This document shows, in pieces, positions 36,059 through 45,090 of a DNA stretch of 64,000 nt. Position numbers and translations under genes: made by a program. Origin of the DNA: Providencia vermicola (GTDB lineage: Bacteria; Pseudomonadota; Gammaproteobacteria; Enterobacterales; Enterobacteriaceae); NCBI RefSeq assembly GCF_010748935.1, contig NZ_CP048796.1, positions 2,917,001-2,981,000 of the forward strand. The letters are read 5' to 3'. A model generated the notes under the pieces. It had not been told where the DNA came from and did no database searches. It was given only the letters and a program-made list of their open reading frames with translations. The first letter of the stretch is position 1, and each line of letters begins with the position of its first letter.

Positions 36059-37591
36059 ATGAGTCATTCTGCGACTAAAACAAAAACCTTTTTTGGGCAC
36101 CCGTACCCACTAAGTTCACTCTTCCTCACTGAAATGTGGGAACGGTTTTCTTTCTATGGTGTACGCCCTCTCCTCATATTATTTATGAGTGCAGCACTAT
36201 TACAAGGGGGAATGGGGTTACCCATTGAACAAGCATCCGCAATTGTCGGTATCTTTGCTGGTGGTGTTTATATCACCTCACTTCCTGGAGGCTGGCTTGC
36301 CGATAACTGGTTAGGGCAACGTCGAGCAGTTTGGTATGGCTCATTGATCATCGCGTTCGGTCACCTATCCATCGCGATGTCCGCCTTCTGGAGTAATACC
36401 TTTTTCTTCGTCGGTTTGTTACTGATTGTATTAGGTACGGGTTTATTTAAAACTTGTATCACCGTCATGGTAGGGACACTGTACAAGAAAGAAGATACTC
36501 GTCGTGATGGTGGTTTTTCACTATTTTATATGGGCATTAACATGGGGTCATTTATTGCTCCTTTGATTATTGGCCCTCTACATGAAAAATATGGTTGGCA
36601 CCTCGGCTTTGGCCTAGGCGGCATCGGTATGTTGATCGCGTTGTTAATTTTCCGATTCTATGCCATTCCGCAAATGCGCCGATATGATAAAGAAGTTGGA
36701 TTAGATTCCACTTGGAACCGTCCAACTGTAGAACGTAAAAATGTTGGTAAATGGGTTACTGTTGCAATGGCATTGCTAGCAGTCTTAGTTATCTTAATCG
36801 ATAATGGCACGATCCCATTCAATGCATCGACAATTGCAAAAAGCTCCGCTTATATCATTGCAACTTGTGTTGGTATCTATTTCTTCTTTATGTTCTTCTT
36901 TGCAGGCCTAAATAGCAGCGAACGTTCACGTCTACTGGCTTGTTTAATACTGCTCATTGCTGCCGCATTTTTCTGGTCAGCGTTTGAACAAAAACCAACG
37001 TCGTTCAATATCTTCGCGCGTGACTATACCGATCGCCAAATGGGTTCCTTTGAAATCCCAACGATTTGGTTCCAATCTATCAACGCATTATTCATCATTC
37101 TGTTAGCGCCGGTATTCAGCTGGTTCTGGCCTTCCCTCGCCAAGCGCAATATGAACCCAAGCAGCATGACTAAATTTGTCATTGGTATCCTATTTGCTGC
37201 GGCAGGTTTTGCGGTCATGATGATGGCTGCTAATCAAGTTCTAGCGACACAAACGGGGGTCTCTCCCTTCTGGTTAGTATCAAGTATCTTGTTGCTGACA
37301 TTGGGTGAACTGTGCTTAAGCCCTATTGGGTTAGCCACAATGACATTATTAGCACCACAAAAAATGCGTGGTCAAGTGATGGGCCTGTGGTTCTGTGCTA
37401 GCGCACTCGGTAACCTTGCGGCTGGTATTATGGGCGGTAATATCAATAAAGAACAATTGAATTCAATGCCTGAGCTGTTCTCACACGTTTCAATAGCATT
37501 AGTTATCTGTGCCATTGTTCTGGCTGCCTTAATTATCCCAGTCAGAAAAATGTTAAAAAACGCAGATGAGAATGAAGCGAAAGCAGAATAA
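36059..37591 (+). CDS. POT-family di-/tripeptide:H+ symporter
   Basis: A 510-residue proton-dependent oligopeptide transporter with 14 membrane segments. It has FGHPYPLSSLFLTEMWERFSFYG (the ExxER motif in helix 1), FKTCITVMVGTLY, DGGFSLFYMGINMGSFIAP and the FWSAFEQKPTS loop. The length and the 14-helix plan suit DtpA/DtpB/DtpT types. It imports small peptides with protons. The gene is single, with its own promoter region and terminator. I do not assign a specific dtp symbol. Confidence 0.88.
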   Translation: MSHSATKTKTFFGHPYPLSSLFLTEMWERFSFYGVRPLLILFMSAALLQGGMGLPIEQASAIVGIFAGGVYITSLPGGWLADNWLGQRRAVWYGSLIIAFGHLSIAMSAFWSNTFFFVGLLLIVLGTGLFKTCITVMVGTLYKKEDTRRDGGFSLFYMGINMGSFIAPLIIGPLHEKYGWHLGFGLGGIGMLIALLIFRFYAIPQMRRYDKEVGLDSTWNRPTVERKNVGKWVTVAMALLAVLVILIDNGTIPFNASTIAKSSAYIIATCVGIYFFFMFFFAGLNSSERSRLLACLILLIAAAFFWSAFEQKPTSFNIFARDYTDRQMGSFEIPTIWFQSINALFIILLAPVFSWFWPSLAKRNMNPSSMTKFVIGILFAAAGFAVMMMAANQVLATQTGVSPFWLVSSILLLTLGELCLSPIGLATMTLLAPQKMRGQVMGLWFCASALGNLAAGIMGGNINKEQLNSMPELFSHVSIALVICAIVLAALIIPVRKMLKNADENEAKAE

Positions 37592-37608
37592 TCCTCATTA
37601 ACGTCTCT

Positions 37609-37646
37609 ATGCCCGATAGGTTTTTACAGCCTATCGGGCATTTTTA
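37609..37646 (+). terminator. Terminator of the POT transporter gene
   Basis: ATGCCCGATAGG (37609-37620) pairs with CCTATCGGGCAT (37630-37641), followed by TTTTTATTT. Confidence 0.92.
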
Positions 37647-37746
37647 TTTCAAGCATTAACCTATTATGTTGATGCTTAATTAGCGCTATACTCCTTTCCC
37701 TCTTACTCATTTAGCACCCTATTAAACTTGCCTTTGGAAAACCATT

Positions 37747-38538
37747 ATGAGTACTACAACCTTTCCTGTTTATTATGTTGATGCCTTTACTCAACAACAA
37801 TTTCACGGTAATCCTGCTGCTATTGTGTTACTCGAAACATGGCTTCCAGATGATCAATTAATGGCTATTGCTGCTGAAATTAATCTTTCAGAAACTGCAT
37901 TCTTAGTTGGAGAGCATATTCGCTGGTTCACACCTAACGTAGAAGTTAAATTATGTGGTCACGCGACACTTGCGGCGGCATTTATACTGCATCAGTTTAA
38001 GCAACACCCGATTTCACCTTTCGTATTTCAATCTCTTTCTGGAGAACTCATCGTATACAAAAATGAAAAAGGGTTTACACTCGATTTCCCTGTGCTAGAA
38101 ACAAAACAGGTTGCTGTTACCGATCACCCTCAATTAACCGACATTTTAGGGGTCGATATAGAATCATTATGGCTCGCTAAAGACCGCTATGTCTGCTTTT
38201 TAAGTGATGCCAATCAAGTTGCCAACTGTACGCCTAATCTGAGCGCGATGGCCGCGCTCCCTCTACCAGGCCTAACCATTACTGCCCTCAGTGATAACCC
38301 AAATGCTGATTTTGTATCCCGTTACTTTGCTCCCGCCAAAGGGGTCGACGAAGATCCGGTAACAGGTACCTCGCATTGCGCTATCGCACCATTATGGGCT
38401 GCACGTTTAAATAAAAATCAGCTAATCGGTCATCAAATATCTGCTCGTGGTGGTGTCGTGTTATGTTCAGTCGACAATGAGAGAGTCAAACTGACTGGAG
38501 AAGCAACGCTATTTTTAACCGGTAACATCCATATTTAA
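37747..38538 (+). CDS. PhzF-family isomerase-like protein
   Basis: The 263-residue protein has the two-lobed diaminopimelate-epimerase fold of the PhzF family. The conserved start is YYVDAFTQQQFHGNPAAIV; the catalytic-type Glu49 lies in NLSETAF; LCGHATLAAA and the second-lobe DEDPVTGTSHCAIAPLW are both present. Many family members have unknown substrates; the phenazine enzyme PhzF is the prototype, but no other phenazine genes are nearby. It stands alone between two terminator-bounded genes. Confidence 0.85.
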   Translation: MSTTTFPVYYVDAFTQQQFHGNPAAIVLLETWLPDDQLMAIAAEINLSETAFLVGEHIRWFTPNVEVKLCGHATLAAAFILHQFKQHPISPFVFQSLSGELIVYKNEKGFTLDFPVLETKQVAVTDHPQLTDILGVDIESLWLAKDRYVCFLSDANQVANCTPNLSAMAALPLPGLTITALSDNPNADFVSRYFAPAKGVDEDPVTGTSHCAIAPLWAARLNKNQLIGHQISARGGVVLCSVDNERVKLTGEATLFLTGNIHI

Positions 38539-38796
38539 GCTCACGAATATGTGTTTGACTACGTCCCTATATTGACCCAAAAAATAATTATCAATGAAAC
38601 ATCGCCGGTGTAACTCATTTTGGATAGCGTATAACAATAAATTTATATACCCTAAATAAGGGGAATGTGGCAGCAATGAGGTAATCATTCGCCAGCCACA
38701 TTCAATATGGATGGCTTGGACATATAAACCGAGTCATCACCACGGTGTGAAATATGGCTAATTTAGTCCCATAGCAAATAATTGTAAGGCAACATT

Positions 38797-39207
38797 ATGC
38801 GTTCTGACGTTGATGAGATAATCACGCAAAAAATCGAAGATTCTATTACCAGTGTTTCCAAGGTTATTTTTCCTACGACCACAAACCATCATGATACCTT
38901 ATTTGGTGGAACCGCCCTTGCGTGGATGGATGAAGTCTCTTTTATTACTGCAACGCGTTTTTCTCGTAAACGTTTGGTCACCGTTTCAACCGAAAAAATC
39001 AACTTCACTCACCCGATCCCCTCCGGCACAATTGTTGAATTAGTGGGTAAAGTGAGCCGTGTTGGTAGAACAAGTTTGACAGTAAATGTTTCTATCTTTT
39101 TAGAAGATATGTATCGTGAAGGCCGCGAAGAAGTGATCCATGGTCAATTTAACTTTGTCGCTGTCGATGATCATGGTAAACCAACACCACTTTTCGATTT
39201 TCAATAG
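38797..39207 (+). CDS. Acyl-CoA thioesterase (hot-dog fold)
   Basis: The 136-residue product is a single hot-dog domain of the YciA/BACH type. TNHHDTLFGGTALAWMDEVSFITATRFSRKRLVT includes the catalytic-type Asp and the N-H-x2-T-LFGG motif, and THPIPSGTIVELVGKVSRVGRTSL is the central strand pair. It would hydrolyse acyl-CoA to free acid and CoA; chain length is not evident. A 3' tail VDDHGKPTPLFDF ends the protein. Confidence 0.85.
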   Translation: MRSDVDEIITQKIEDSITSVSKVIFPTTTNHHDTLFGGTALAWMDEVSFITATRFSRKRLVTVSTEKINFTHPIPSGTIVELVGKVSRVGRTSLTVNVSIFLEDMYREGREEVIHGQFNFVAVDDHGKPTPLFDFQ

Positions 39208-39583
39208 ATCAGCATTCAATCTGGGTAGCAAGTCTAAAGTCTTACCTCATGAATGTATTGAGGTATTATTCTAAACGCTACCCTATCACACAGAGTAATC
39301 AGTCATTAATTCTTCCTTATTGGAAATAAAAAATAATAACCATCTACTTAAAAGATAACTTTAAAAAGCAGCAATGTGACGATATTGCCAGTTTTTCCTT
39401 CCATATTTAAAGATGATTCATAGTAAATAACATACCTACGCAGCCTGATTAACCTCATTTCACACTACAAAAACCGCAATGACTCACCAATAAAAATACC
39501 AAATAAACTATAGGGGTCATTTTTTAAAAAAGTATTTTCTATTTAAATCAATACATTATACTCCCCAGTCACTGATTACAAAA
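39208..39583. other. Intergenic region upstream of the ami promoter
   Basis: 376 AT-rich bases with no gene. I looked for an attenuator like the one preceding Pseudomonas amiE and saw no strong hairpin with a U-run. Confidence 0.5.
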
Positions 39584-39630
39584 AAACGTGATAATTATCA
39601 CATATAGTCGCGAATTAACTCCCCTGATAC
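39584..39630 (+). promoter_or_regulatory. CRP-like site and promoter of amiE
   Basis: AAACGTGATAATTATCACATAT (core 39587-39602) matches the CRP consensus TGTGA-N6-TCACA at 9 of 10 core positions, and GTGATAATTATCAC is a perfect palindrome. A -10-like TGATAC follows at 39625-39630; the implied start near 39637 puts the site at about -42, the class II CRP spacing. Carbon control of amiE is therefore likely. Confidence 0.65.
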
Positions 39631-39691
39631 CTCCATTTAGTTACATTTACTTAGTCATTAAACGAGTAAAAATAATATAGAGAGGAAATCT

Positions 39692-40738
39692 ATGAGACAT
39701 GGTGATATTTCGAGTAGTCCTACATCCGTGGGTGTTGCTGTCGTTAATTACAAAATACCTCGCTTGCATAACCGAGATGATGTTATTGAAAATGCAAATA
39801 AAATTTCAGATGTCATTGCGGGTATAAAAACAGGCTTTCCAGGTCTTGACCTTATTATTTTTCCTGAATATAGCACCCAAGGGATCATGTATGATCATGA
39901 AGAAATGATGGCTACCGCAGCAACGGTTCCCGGTGATGAAACAAGAATATTTTCAGCGGCTTGTAAAGCGAATAAGGTTTGGGGGGTATTTTCTATCACG
40001 GGTGAACAACATGAAGAACATCCTTTAAAAGCGCCCTATAACACGCTTATTTTGATCGATGATAACGGTAATATAGTCCAAAAATACCGTAAAATTATTC
40101 CATGGTGCCCTATCGAAGGCTGGTACCCCGGCGATAAAACTTATGTTTCTGATGGACCTAAAGGATTAAAAATAAGCCTGATCATTTGTGACGATGGAAA
40201 TTACCCTGAAATATGGCGTGATTGCGCAATGAAAGGCGCAGAACTTATTGTTCGTTGTCAAGGTTATATGTATCCCGCTAAAGAACAACAGATAATGATG
40301 GCAAAAACCATGGCATGGGCAAATAACTGTTATGTTGCTGTCGCAAATGGCACTGGGTTTGATGGGGTTTATACCTACTTTGGGCATTCTGCGATTATTG
40401 GTTTTGATGGACATACATTAGGTGAATGTGGTGAAGAGGAAATGGGTGTGCAGTATGCTCAACTCTCAGTAACTGAAATCCGCGATGCTCGCCGATATGA
40501 TCAATCACAAAACCATCTATTTAAGATTTTACATCGTGGCTATACCGGTATTTATAATTCGGGTGACGGTAATAAAGGGCTTGCTGAGTGTCCTTTTGAA
40601 TTTTATCGCAGCTGGGTACTTGATGCAGAAAAAACGCAAGAACAGGTTGAAAGCATCACTCGAGATACTATCGGTATTTCAGAATGCCAAGTTTACGATT
40701 TACCCACGGATGAAAATAAAATAAAAAATGTTGGTTAA
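39692..40738 (+). CDS. amiE: Aliphatic amidase AmiE
   Basis: A nitrilase-superfamily amidase that hydrolyses short aliphatic amides (acetamide, propionamide) to acid and ammonia. All three catalytic residues fall at the numbers known for AmiE: Glu59 (FPEYSTQG), Lys134 (KYRKIIPW) and Cys166 ([11 protein letters not shown]). The 348 residues match the family length (346). GAGAGG stands before the ATG. It is the first gene of a probable amiE-amiB-amiS unit, 205 bases before amiB. A CRP-type promoter lies upstream; the amide sensor AmiC and antiterminator AmiR of Pseudomonas are not present in this window. Confidence 0.96.
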   Translation: MRHGDISSSPTSVGVAVVNYKIPRLHNRDDVIENANKISDVIAGIKTGFPGLDLIIFPEYSTQGIMYDHEEMMATAATVPGDETRIFSAACKANKVWGVFSITGEQHEEHPLKAPYNTLILIDDNGNIVQKYRKIIPWCPIEGWYPGDKTYVSDGPKGLKISLIICDDGNYPEIWRDCAMKGAELIVRCQGYMYPAKEQQIMMAKTMAWANNCYVAVANGTGFDGVYTYFGHSAIIGFDGHTLGECGEEEMGVQYAQLSVTEIRDARRYDQSQNHLFKILHRGYTGIYNSGDGNKGLAECPFEFYRSWVLDAEKTQEQVESITRDTIGISECQVYDLPTDENKIKNVG

Positions 40739-40828
40739 CTAAAATCTGAAGTAGTAATTCATTATTGAATAAACGTTAAATATATTAATACTTGCTATTA
40801 ATTTTCTACATCAAGGATAAATGGAGAG

Positions 40829-40854
40829 TATTTGGCATCTCTATTAGCCAAATA
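40829..40854 (+). other. Hairpin in the amiE-amiB gap
   Basis: TATTTGGC (40829-40836) and GCCAAATA (40847-40854) form an 8-bp stem with a 10-base loop. There is no U-run, so it may stabilise the amiE mRNA end or attenuate amiB. Confidence 0.4.
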
Positions 40855-40943
40855 TTATATAAATAGCAACTTGCATGATTAATAGAAATACACTGCTGTT
40901 CTTGAATTACTACTTTATCCATTATCATTAATTAGGAACAAAC

Positions 40944-41957
40944 ATGCCTTTTATCAATGATATGTTAGCATCGAACCTTCAAGAAAAAAACACTTCATCT
41001 CTAAAAATAGAGAAAGGACATTTTCGTTTTATCTTTGACCCAGAAAATGTTATCGAGAATATTGAAAAAACTATCATTGGGCAAGATGAAGTATTAACTC
41101 AGCTAAAAGATATTCTTTACTGCATTAAAACCAATATATTTGATCCCAATAGACCATTAACTACATTGTTATTCTTAGGACCAACTGGGGTAGGAAAAAC
41201 AGAAACAGTCATTGCTTTAGCGAAGGCAATCAATAATGGTAAAGCGCATTATTGCCGAATAAACATGAATACTTTGTCTCAAGATCACTATGCTGCCTCT
41301 TTATCAGGTGCACCACCAGGTTATTCAGGAAGTAAAGAGTCCTACTCGTTATTTGATACTGATAAAATAGAGGGCAGCTATAATACTCCTGGCATTGTAT
41401 TATTTGATGAAATCGAAAAAGCCAGCAAAAGCGTCATCAGAACATTACTGAATATTCTTGATACTGGAGAATTAGAACTTGCCAATGGCCAAAAAACGAT
41501 TAACTTCAAAAATACAATAATTATTATGACGTCTAATTTAGGCTCTAAAGATATTTTAAATGAAAAACAGGGTATAACTAAGTTATGGTCAAAAAAGAGC
41601 TATGATAATAAAATCATCTCATTACTTGAAAAACAGTTTGACCCCGAATTTATTAATCGAATAGATAGAAAAATAAGCTTTAAGAAAATAACCTCTGAAC
41701 AAGCGATTAAAATAATTGATATGCAATTATCCAATCTTAATCAAAGAATAGTACAGTATTCAATTAATATCACACTCGATTTTTTAGCAAAAGTGAAAAT
41801 AAATTCAATGTGTGACCCACGTTATGGTGTAAGAGATATAAAGCGTATTTTTAAGATACATATAGAACCTTTAGTCGCAAGAGCGATATTCAATAATGAG
41901 CACTCAAAGCATATAGTGCTCACTGTCGATAATAATCAATTTATCATTAAGAGGTGA
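40944..41957 (+). CDS. amiB: AmiB-like single-domain AAA+ protein
   Basis: A 337-residue AAA+ protein that resembles the second (D2) ATPase domain of ClpB/ClpA without the N domain and D1. Walker A is GPTGVGKT at 79-86, and Walker B is IVLFDEIEKA. The pore-loop GAPPGYSG keeps the Tyr, and MTSNLGS plus QFDPEFINRID give sensor-1 and arginine-finger regions. In Pseudomonas amiEBCRS, amiB is the equivalent gene. It may be an unfoldase or assembly factor for AmiE or AmiS, but no function has been shown here. AGGA stands before the ATG. The next gene starts 3 bases after the stop. Confidence 0.82.
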   Translation: MPFINDMLASNLQEKNTSSLKIEKGHFRFIFDPENVIENIEKTIIGQDEVLTQLKDILYCIKTNIFDPNRPLTTLLFLGPTGVGKTETVIALAKAINNGKAHYCRINMNTLSQDHYAASLSGAPPGYSGSKESYSLFDTDKIEGSYNTPGIVLFDEIEKASKSVIRTLLNILDTGELELANGQKTINFKNTIIIMTSNLGSKDILNEKQGITKLWSKKSYDNKIISLLEKQFDPEFINRIDRKISFKKITSEQAIKIIDMQLSNLNQRIVQYSINITLDFLAKVKINSMCDPRYGVRDIKRIFKIHIEPLVARAIFNNEHSKHIVLTVDNNQFIIKR

Positions 41958-41960
41958 ACG

Positions 41961-42446
41961 ATGGAGGGGATATTACTTATTTTTATTGGTAGTGTTTTGA
42001 GTATAAATGGAATCGCAATTATAAAAGGATATGATGATAAAGAAACGGGAATATTTAATGGTATTATTGGTTGTTTTTGTTTAATTGGTAATATCATTTT
42101 AATGATCAATGCTAAAGAGAGTATAGCCTACACTGCAATAGCACAATCTATGCTATTTACCTTCACTTATCTATTTTTAAGTTTTGTGAAAATATATTCC
42201 TTATCGGGTAAATTATTTGGATGGTATTGTCTTTTTGTCTTTTTTAATGCCTTATTTTATGCCTATTATGCCAGTTCAGATATTCGCATGGTTGTGCTCT
42301 GGTTAGTATGGGCAATATTATGGTTACTGTTTTTTTGTACATTCTCACTGAATATTAAAATTAATCATCTAGGTACGTTAACACTACTCGTTGGTATTGT
42401 TACCTGCGCCATACCAGGGCTAATGATGGTGACTAATCACTGGTAA
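41961..42446 (+). CDS. amiS: AmiS/UreI-family amide channel
   Basis: A 161-residue membrane protein with six hydrophobic segments, the size and plan of AmiS/UreI channels. UreI is a urea channel and AmiS is thought to admit small amides. Position directly after amiB (3-base gap, GAGGTG before the ATG) supports AmiS. Conserved features seen are the start SVLSINGIAIIKGY, the LFTFTYLFLS helix and the WLVWAILWLLFF segment. Sequence recognition is by plan and context rather than by a diagnostic motif. Confidence 0.75.
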   Translation: MEGILLIFIGSVLSINGIAIIKGYDDKETGIFNGIIGCFCLIGNIILMINAKESIAYTAIAQSMLFTFTYLFLSFVKIYSLSGKLFGWYCLFVFFNALFYAYYASSDIRMVVLWLVWAILWLLFFCTFSLNIKINHLGTLTLLVGIVTCAIPGLMMVTNHW

Positions 42447-42982
42447 TCAATAGCAATAAATAAATCGCTAGTACCCTCTAGATATTGTAGGGGGATTAGC
42501 ATTATCAGGATTTCACGTTAATTAACCCCTTATAATAGGAAGAACCTCACTTTATACGCCTATCACCGTGTGATAGTTCTATTCTTAACGAGTATGAGAA
42601 CCGATCGCACTTTCTTAAAATAGAACAACGAAATTGCCTCTTTAAAAAAGCAGGATTTTCCTATAAATAAAAATACATCCGTTCACTACAATACTAACCC
42701 TGCATAACACACACCTAAAACTAGTAAATTACGATAATGAACGAGATAAAAACAACTTTACGCACATTCTTATTTTAAAAAGCGTTAGCAAAGTGAGATA
42801 AAAAACTAAAACACATTGATATTCTATGCCTAGAGACGTAAAGTATTTAAAGTAAAATTTTGTTGCTAACGCTAATCCTGAGTGTTAATGATGTTGTTAT
42901 TTGTTTGGACTATCATCTTAACATAGCGTGTACAACCACCTTTACCTTGCTCACTGACACAATATAAGATATTCACAACATT
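42447..42982. other. 536 bp intergenic region after amiS
   Basis: No gene is visible. An imperfect stem with G-U pairs (GCTA...TAGC, around 42467-42500) follows amiS but has no U-run. An 11-bp inverted repeat at 42781-42873 encloses about 70 bases. Confidence 0.5.
42781..42873. repeat. Inverted repeat AGCGTTAGCAA...TTGCTAACGCT
   Basis: Perfect 11-bp arms at 42781-42791 and 42863-42873 enclose 71 AT-rich bases. It could be a remnant of a small mobile element or a structured RNA. I see no target-site duplication. Confidence 0.45.
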
Positions 42983-43549
42983 ATGTATAAAATCTATTCA
43001 TTCATTTTACTTTTCATTATTTCGATGCATTCAAGCTTTGCCGCTGTCTCTAACGAAACGATCAAATTGGTTGAAAAAGAGGCTCAAAAAGGTGACATCA
43101 AAGCTCAAGTCATGCTGGGTATCGGCTACTACTTGGGAAATGAAGTTAAGAAGGACTACCCGAAAGCTAAAAAATGGTTAACCATGGCCTCTAATAAAGG
43201 CAGTGCAGATGCACAGCTTTTTTTAGGCGATATGTACTTAAATGGTAACGGTGTTGAGCCGAATATTGAAACTGCGATTCAATGGTTTGAAAAATCTGCC
43301 AACCAAGGTAATCCCGAAGCTCAAAATTATATGGGGCAAATTTATTATCAAGGGATCGGTGTTAAACAAAATTATATCGTGGCTTTTGACTGGTTTAAAA
43401 AATCTGCCGATAAAAAATATCCACCAGCACAATTTCAAGTCGGAAAAATGTATGAAAATGGTGAAGGTATCGAAATAGATGATAAAGCAGCCAAACAATA
43501 CTTGAGTCAAGCCTGCAAAGGCGGTTTAAAAGAAGCTTGTAAAAAATAA
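42983..43549 (+). CDS. Secreted Sel1-repeat protein
   Basis: The 188-residue product has a Sec signal peptide (about 1-20, SSFA before the cleavage) and then four Sel1-like tetratricopeptide repeats of about 36 residues, each ending in the A-x-W-F/L and G-x-A-x-A-Q pattern: KGDIKAQVMLG, KGSADAQLFLG, QGNPEAQNYMG and KKYPPAQFQVG. The C terminus, LSQACKGGLKEACKK, has two cysteines that may pair. Sel1 proteins mediate protein contacts. The periplasmic or secreted place is inferred. Neighbours give no hint of a partner. Confidence 0.8.
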   Translation: MYKIYSFILLFIISMHSSFAAVSNETIKLVEKEAQKGDIKAQVMLGIGYYLGNEVKKDYPKAKKWLTMASNKGSADAQLFLGDMYLNGNGVEPNIETAIQWFEKSANQGNPEAQNYMGQIYYQGIGVKQNYIVAFDWFKKSADKKYPPAQFQVGKMYENGEGIEIDDKAAKQYLSQACKGGLKEACKK

Positions 43550-43772
43550 TTGATACCAAATCGTGCCACAACTCTAGCGAAATTCGTTATGAGTTGTGGA
43601 TTAAATATATTCTATTTTCCTGATAATATTCCTCTCTATTTTTCATCCTACTCCCCCACTATCTGCTCCATTTAAGTCTAAATAGTTCATTGTCTTTAAA
43701 ATAGTAATGATTAATTTCAATATGCATGGAAATGTTCTAAACTTATAAAATAAAAGACAAAAAGGAGGATTT

Positions 43773-44210
43773 ATGTACAAAACGATTCTAGTTCCGATTG
43801 ATGTTAGTGAAGACGCACTTACCGACCTTGTCATCCCTCATGTCACTGCCATCCAGAAATTAAATAATGCCGAAGTGCATTTTCTCGCTGTTAGTGCTCC
43901 CATTTCTAACTATTTACGCTACGGTGGAACCATTCTTCCTGGCGATTTTCCCGATGATGAAAAACAAGCGGAAATCATCCTCAATGAATTAAAAGAGAAA
44001 GTAAAACGCTTTGCTATCCCTGCTGATAAGGTACATGTTACATCCTCTGTAGGTTCAGTTAAGGATGAAATTTTGGCTATCGCCGAAGAGATCAATGCAG
44101 ATATCATTTTAATTGGTTCTCGCCACCCAAGCATGTCTACCTATTTACTCGGCTCTAATGCTGCATCAGTCGTACGTTACGCAAAAACATCTGTTTTGGT
44201 GATCCGCTGA
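43773..44210 (+). CDS. uspF: Universal stress protein UspF
   Basis: The 145-residue protein matches E. coli UspF/UspG: MYKTILVPIDVSEDALT (the first strand and Asp), AEVHFLAV, and a C-terminal nucleotide-binding G-x2-G-x9-G-(S/T) region (GSRHPSMSTYLLGSNAASVVRYAKTSVLVIR). These bind ATP and support adhesion and stress survival. GGAGG precedes the ATG. The terminator at 44383-44406 lies 170 bases downstream. Confidence 0.9.
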   Translation: MYKTILVPIDVSEDALTDLVIPHVTAIQKLNNAEVHFLAVSAPISNYLRYGGTILPGDFPDDEKQAEIILNELKEKVKRFAIPADKVHVTSSVGSVKDEILAIAEEINADIILIGSRHPSMSTYLLGSNAASVVRYAKTSVLVIR

Positions 44211-44382
44211 AATATAGGGTAGTAAAAAATAACATTTTTAGTGAAATGTTTGGATTTTAATCTTATTGAGATCATCTCTTTAAGACCAATTCAAGAGATA
44301 ATAAATACACACAATTTATAAGACTATTACACAAGATTATAGGTTAGATTGAAGCCTCATAAACATTTTCGTGGCTTTCACG

Positions 44383-44406
44383 CCCTGCTTTCTAGCAGGG
44401 TTTTTT
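44383..44406 (+). terminator. Terminator for the rightward uspF transcript
   Basis: CCCTGCT (44383-44389) and AGCAGGG (44394-44400) pair around TTCT, followed by TTTTTTC. On the other strand this hairpin encodes the last codons of the GNAT gene (KKPC-stop). Confidence 0.7.
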
Positions 44407-44883
44407 CTTAGATAGTTCGGCTAATTTCAATCTAAATCGTTTGAAAATGACCCCATCAAAACTCACTTCACCTTCTTCCACAAAACCATAACGGTAAATA
44501 GCCCCCAGTTTTTTACGACTGAGTGGAAGATGAATGGTTATTGAGGGTAACGACATATGAGTCACCGCTTGTTCAAGCATTTTATTCACGATTTTTTTAC
44601 CGCACCCCCAATAATCTGGATGCAATACTAACGCTAAATCAGCATCTCCATTTTCATCTTGAAACCCTCCCCATCCAATAAACCTACCATCAACAACCAA
44701 TGCCCATACACCAAATCCATGTGTATGCCAGTGTTGCTCTTTTTGCTTAACCCATTGGTGGCAAAATGGCTCATCAAACTGGTCATCTCCAAGGGGCATG
44801 TGTGCTAATACGAGAGGATGCGTATTGAGTGCGATAATGTCATTACAGTCTATTTGATTTAAGTGCAGTAGTTGAATGTCCAT
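44392..44883 (-). CDS. GNAT-family N-acetyltransferase
   Basis: A 163-residue GNAT. The core shows GVWALVVDGRFIGWGGF, an acetyl-CoA strand LALVLHPDYWGCGKKIVNKML (the Q/RxxGxG/A loop is here WGCGKK) and IYRYGFVEEGEVSFDG near the end. Substrate unknown. The open frame continues 40 codons further upstream to 45003, but those residues do not look like the family and reach the agp terminator, so I place the start at 44883. Its 3' end forms a terminator for the opposite strand. It is downstream of agp in the same direction but behind a terminator. Confidence 0.7.
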   Translation of the reverse strand: MDIQLLHLNQIDCNDIIALNTHPLVLAHMPLGDDQFDEPFCHQWVKQKEQHWHTHGFGVWALVVDGRFIGWGGFQDENGDADLALVLHPDYWGCGKKIVNKMLEQAVTHMSLPSITIHLPLSRKKLGAIYRYGFVEEGEVSFDGVIFKRFRLKLAELSKKKPC

Positions 44884-45043
44884 GTTATATAATTTATCCG
44901 TGAATTCCGCTAATAAACAGCCATAATAACAACGAGAGTTGCCATTCTTCAAGTCGCCAGTACTCGCTAATAACTCGCTAAATTGAGTATCGTTAAGCCG
45001 CATTGACTATCGACTTAACGCAACACGATAATGATTCAATAAA

Positions 45044-45070
45044 GTAAAAAGCCCGCTTTTATCACGGGCT
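45044..45070 (-). terminator. Terminator of agp
   Basis: AGCCCG (45050-45055) and CGGGCT (45065-45070) pair with a 9-base loop; a T-run follows on the minus strand (A-run at 45046-45050). It lies 21 bases past the agp stop. Confidence 0.75.
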
Positions 45071-45090
45071 AGTGCGTATCAATAAAACCA

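Noticed and set aside
44884..45003. A 40-residue N-terminal extension of the GNAT after agp
   Set aside because: The residues do not resemble the family and start almost at the agp terminator.
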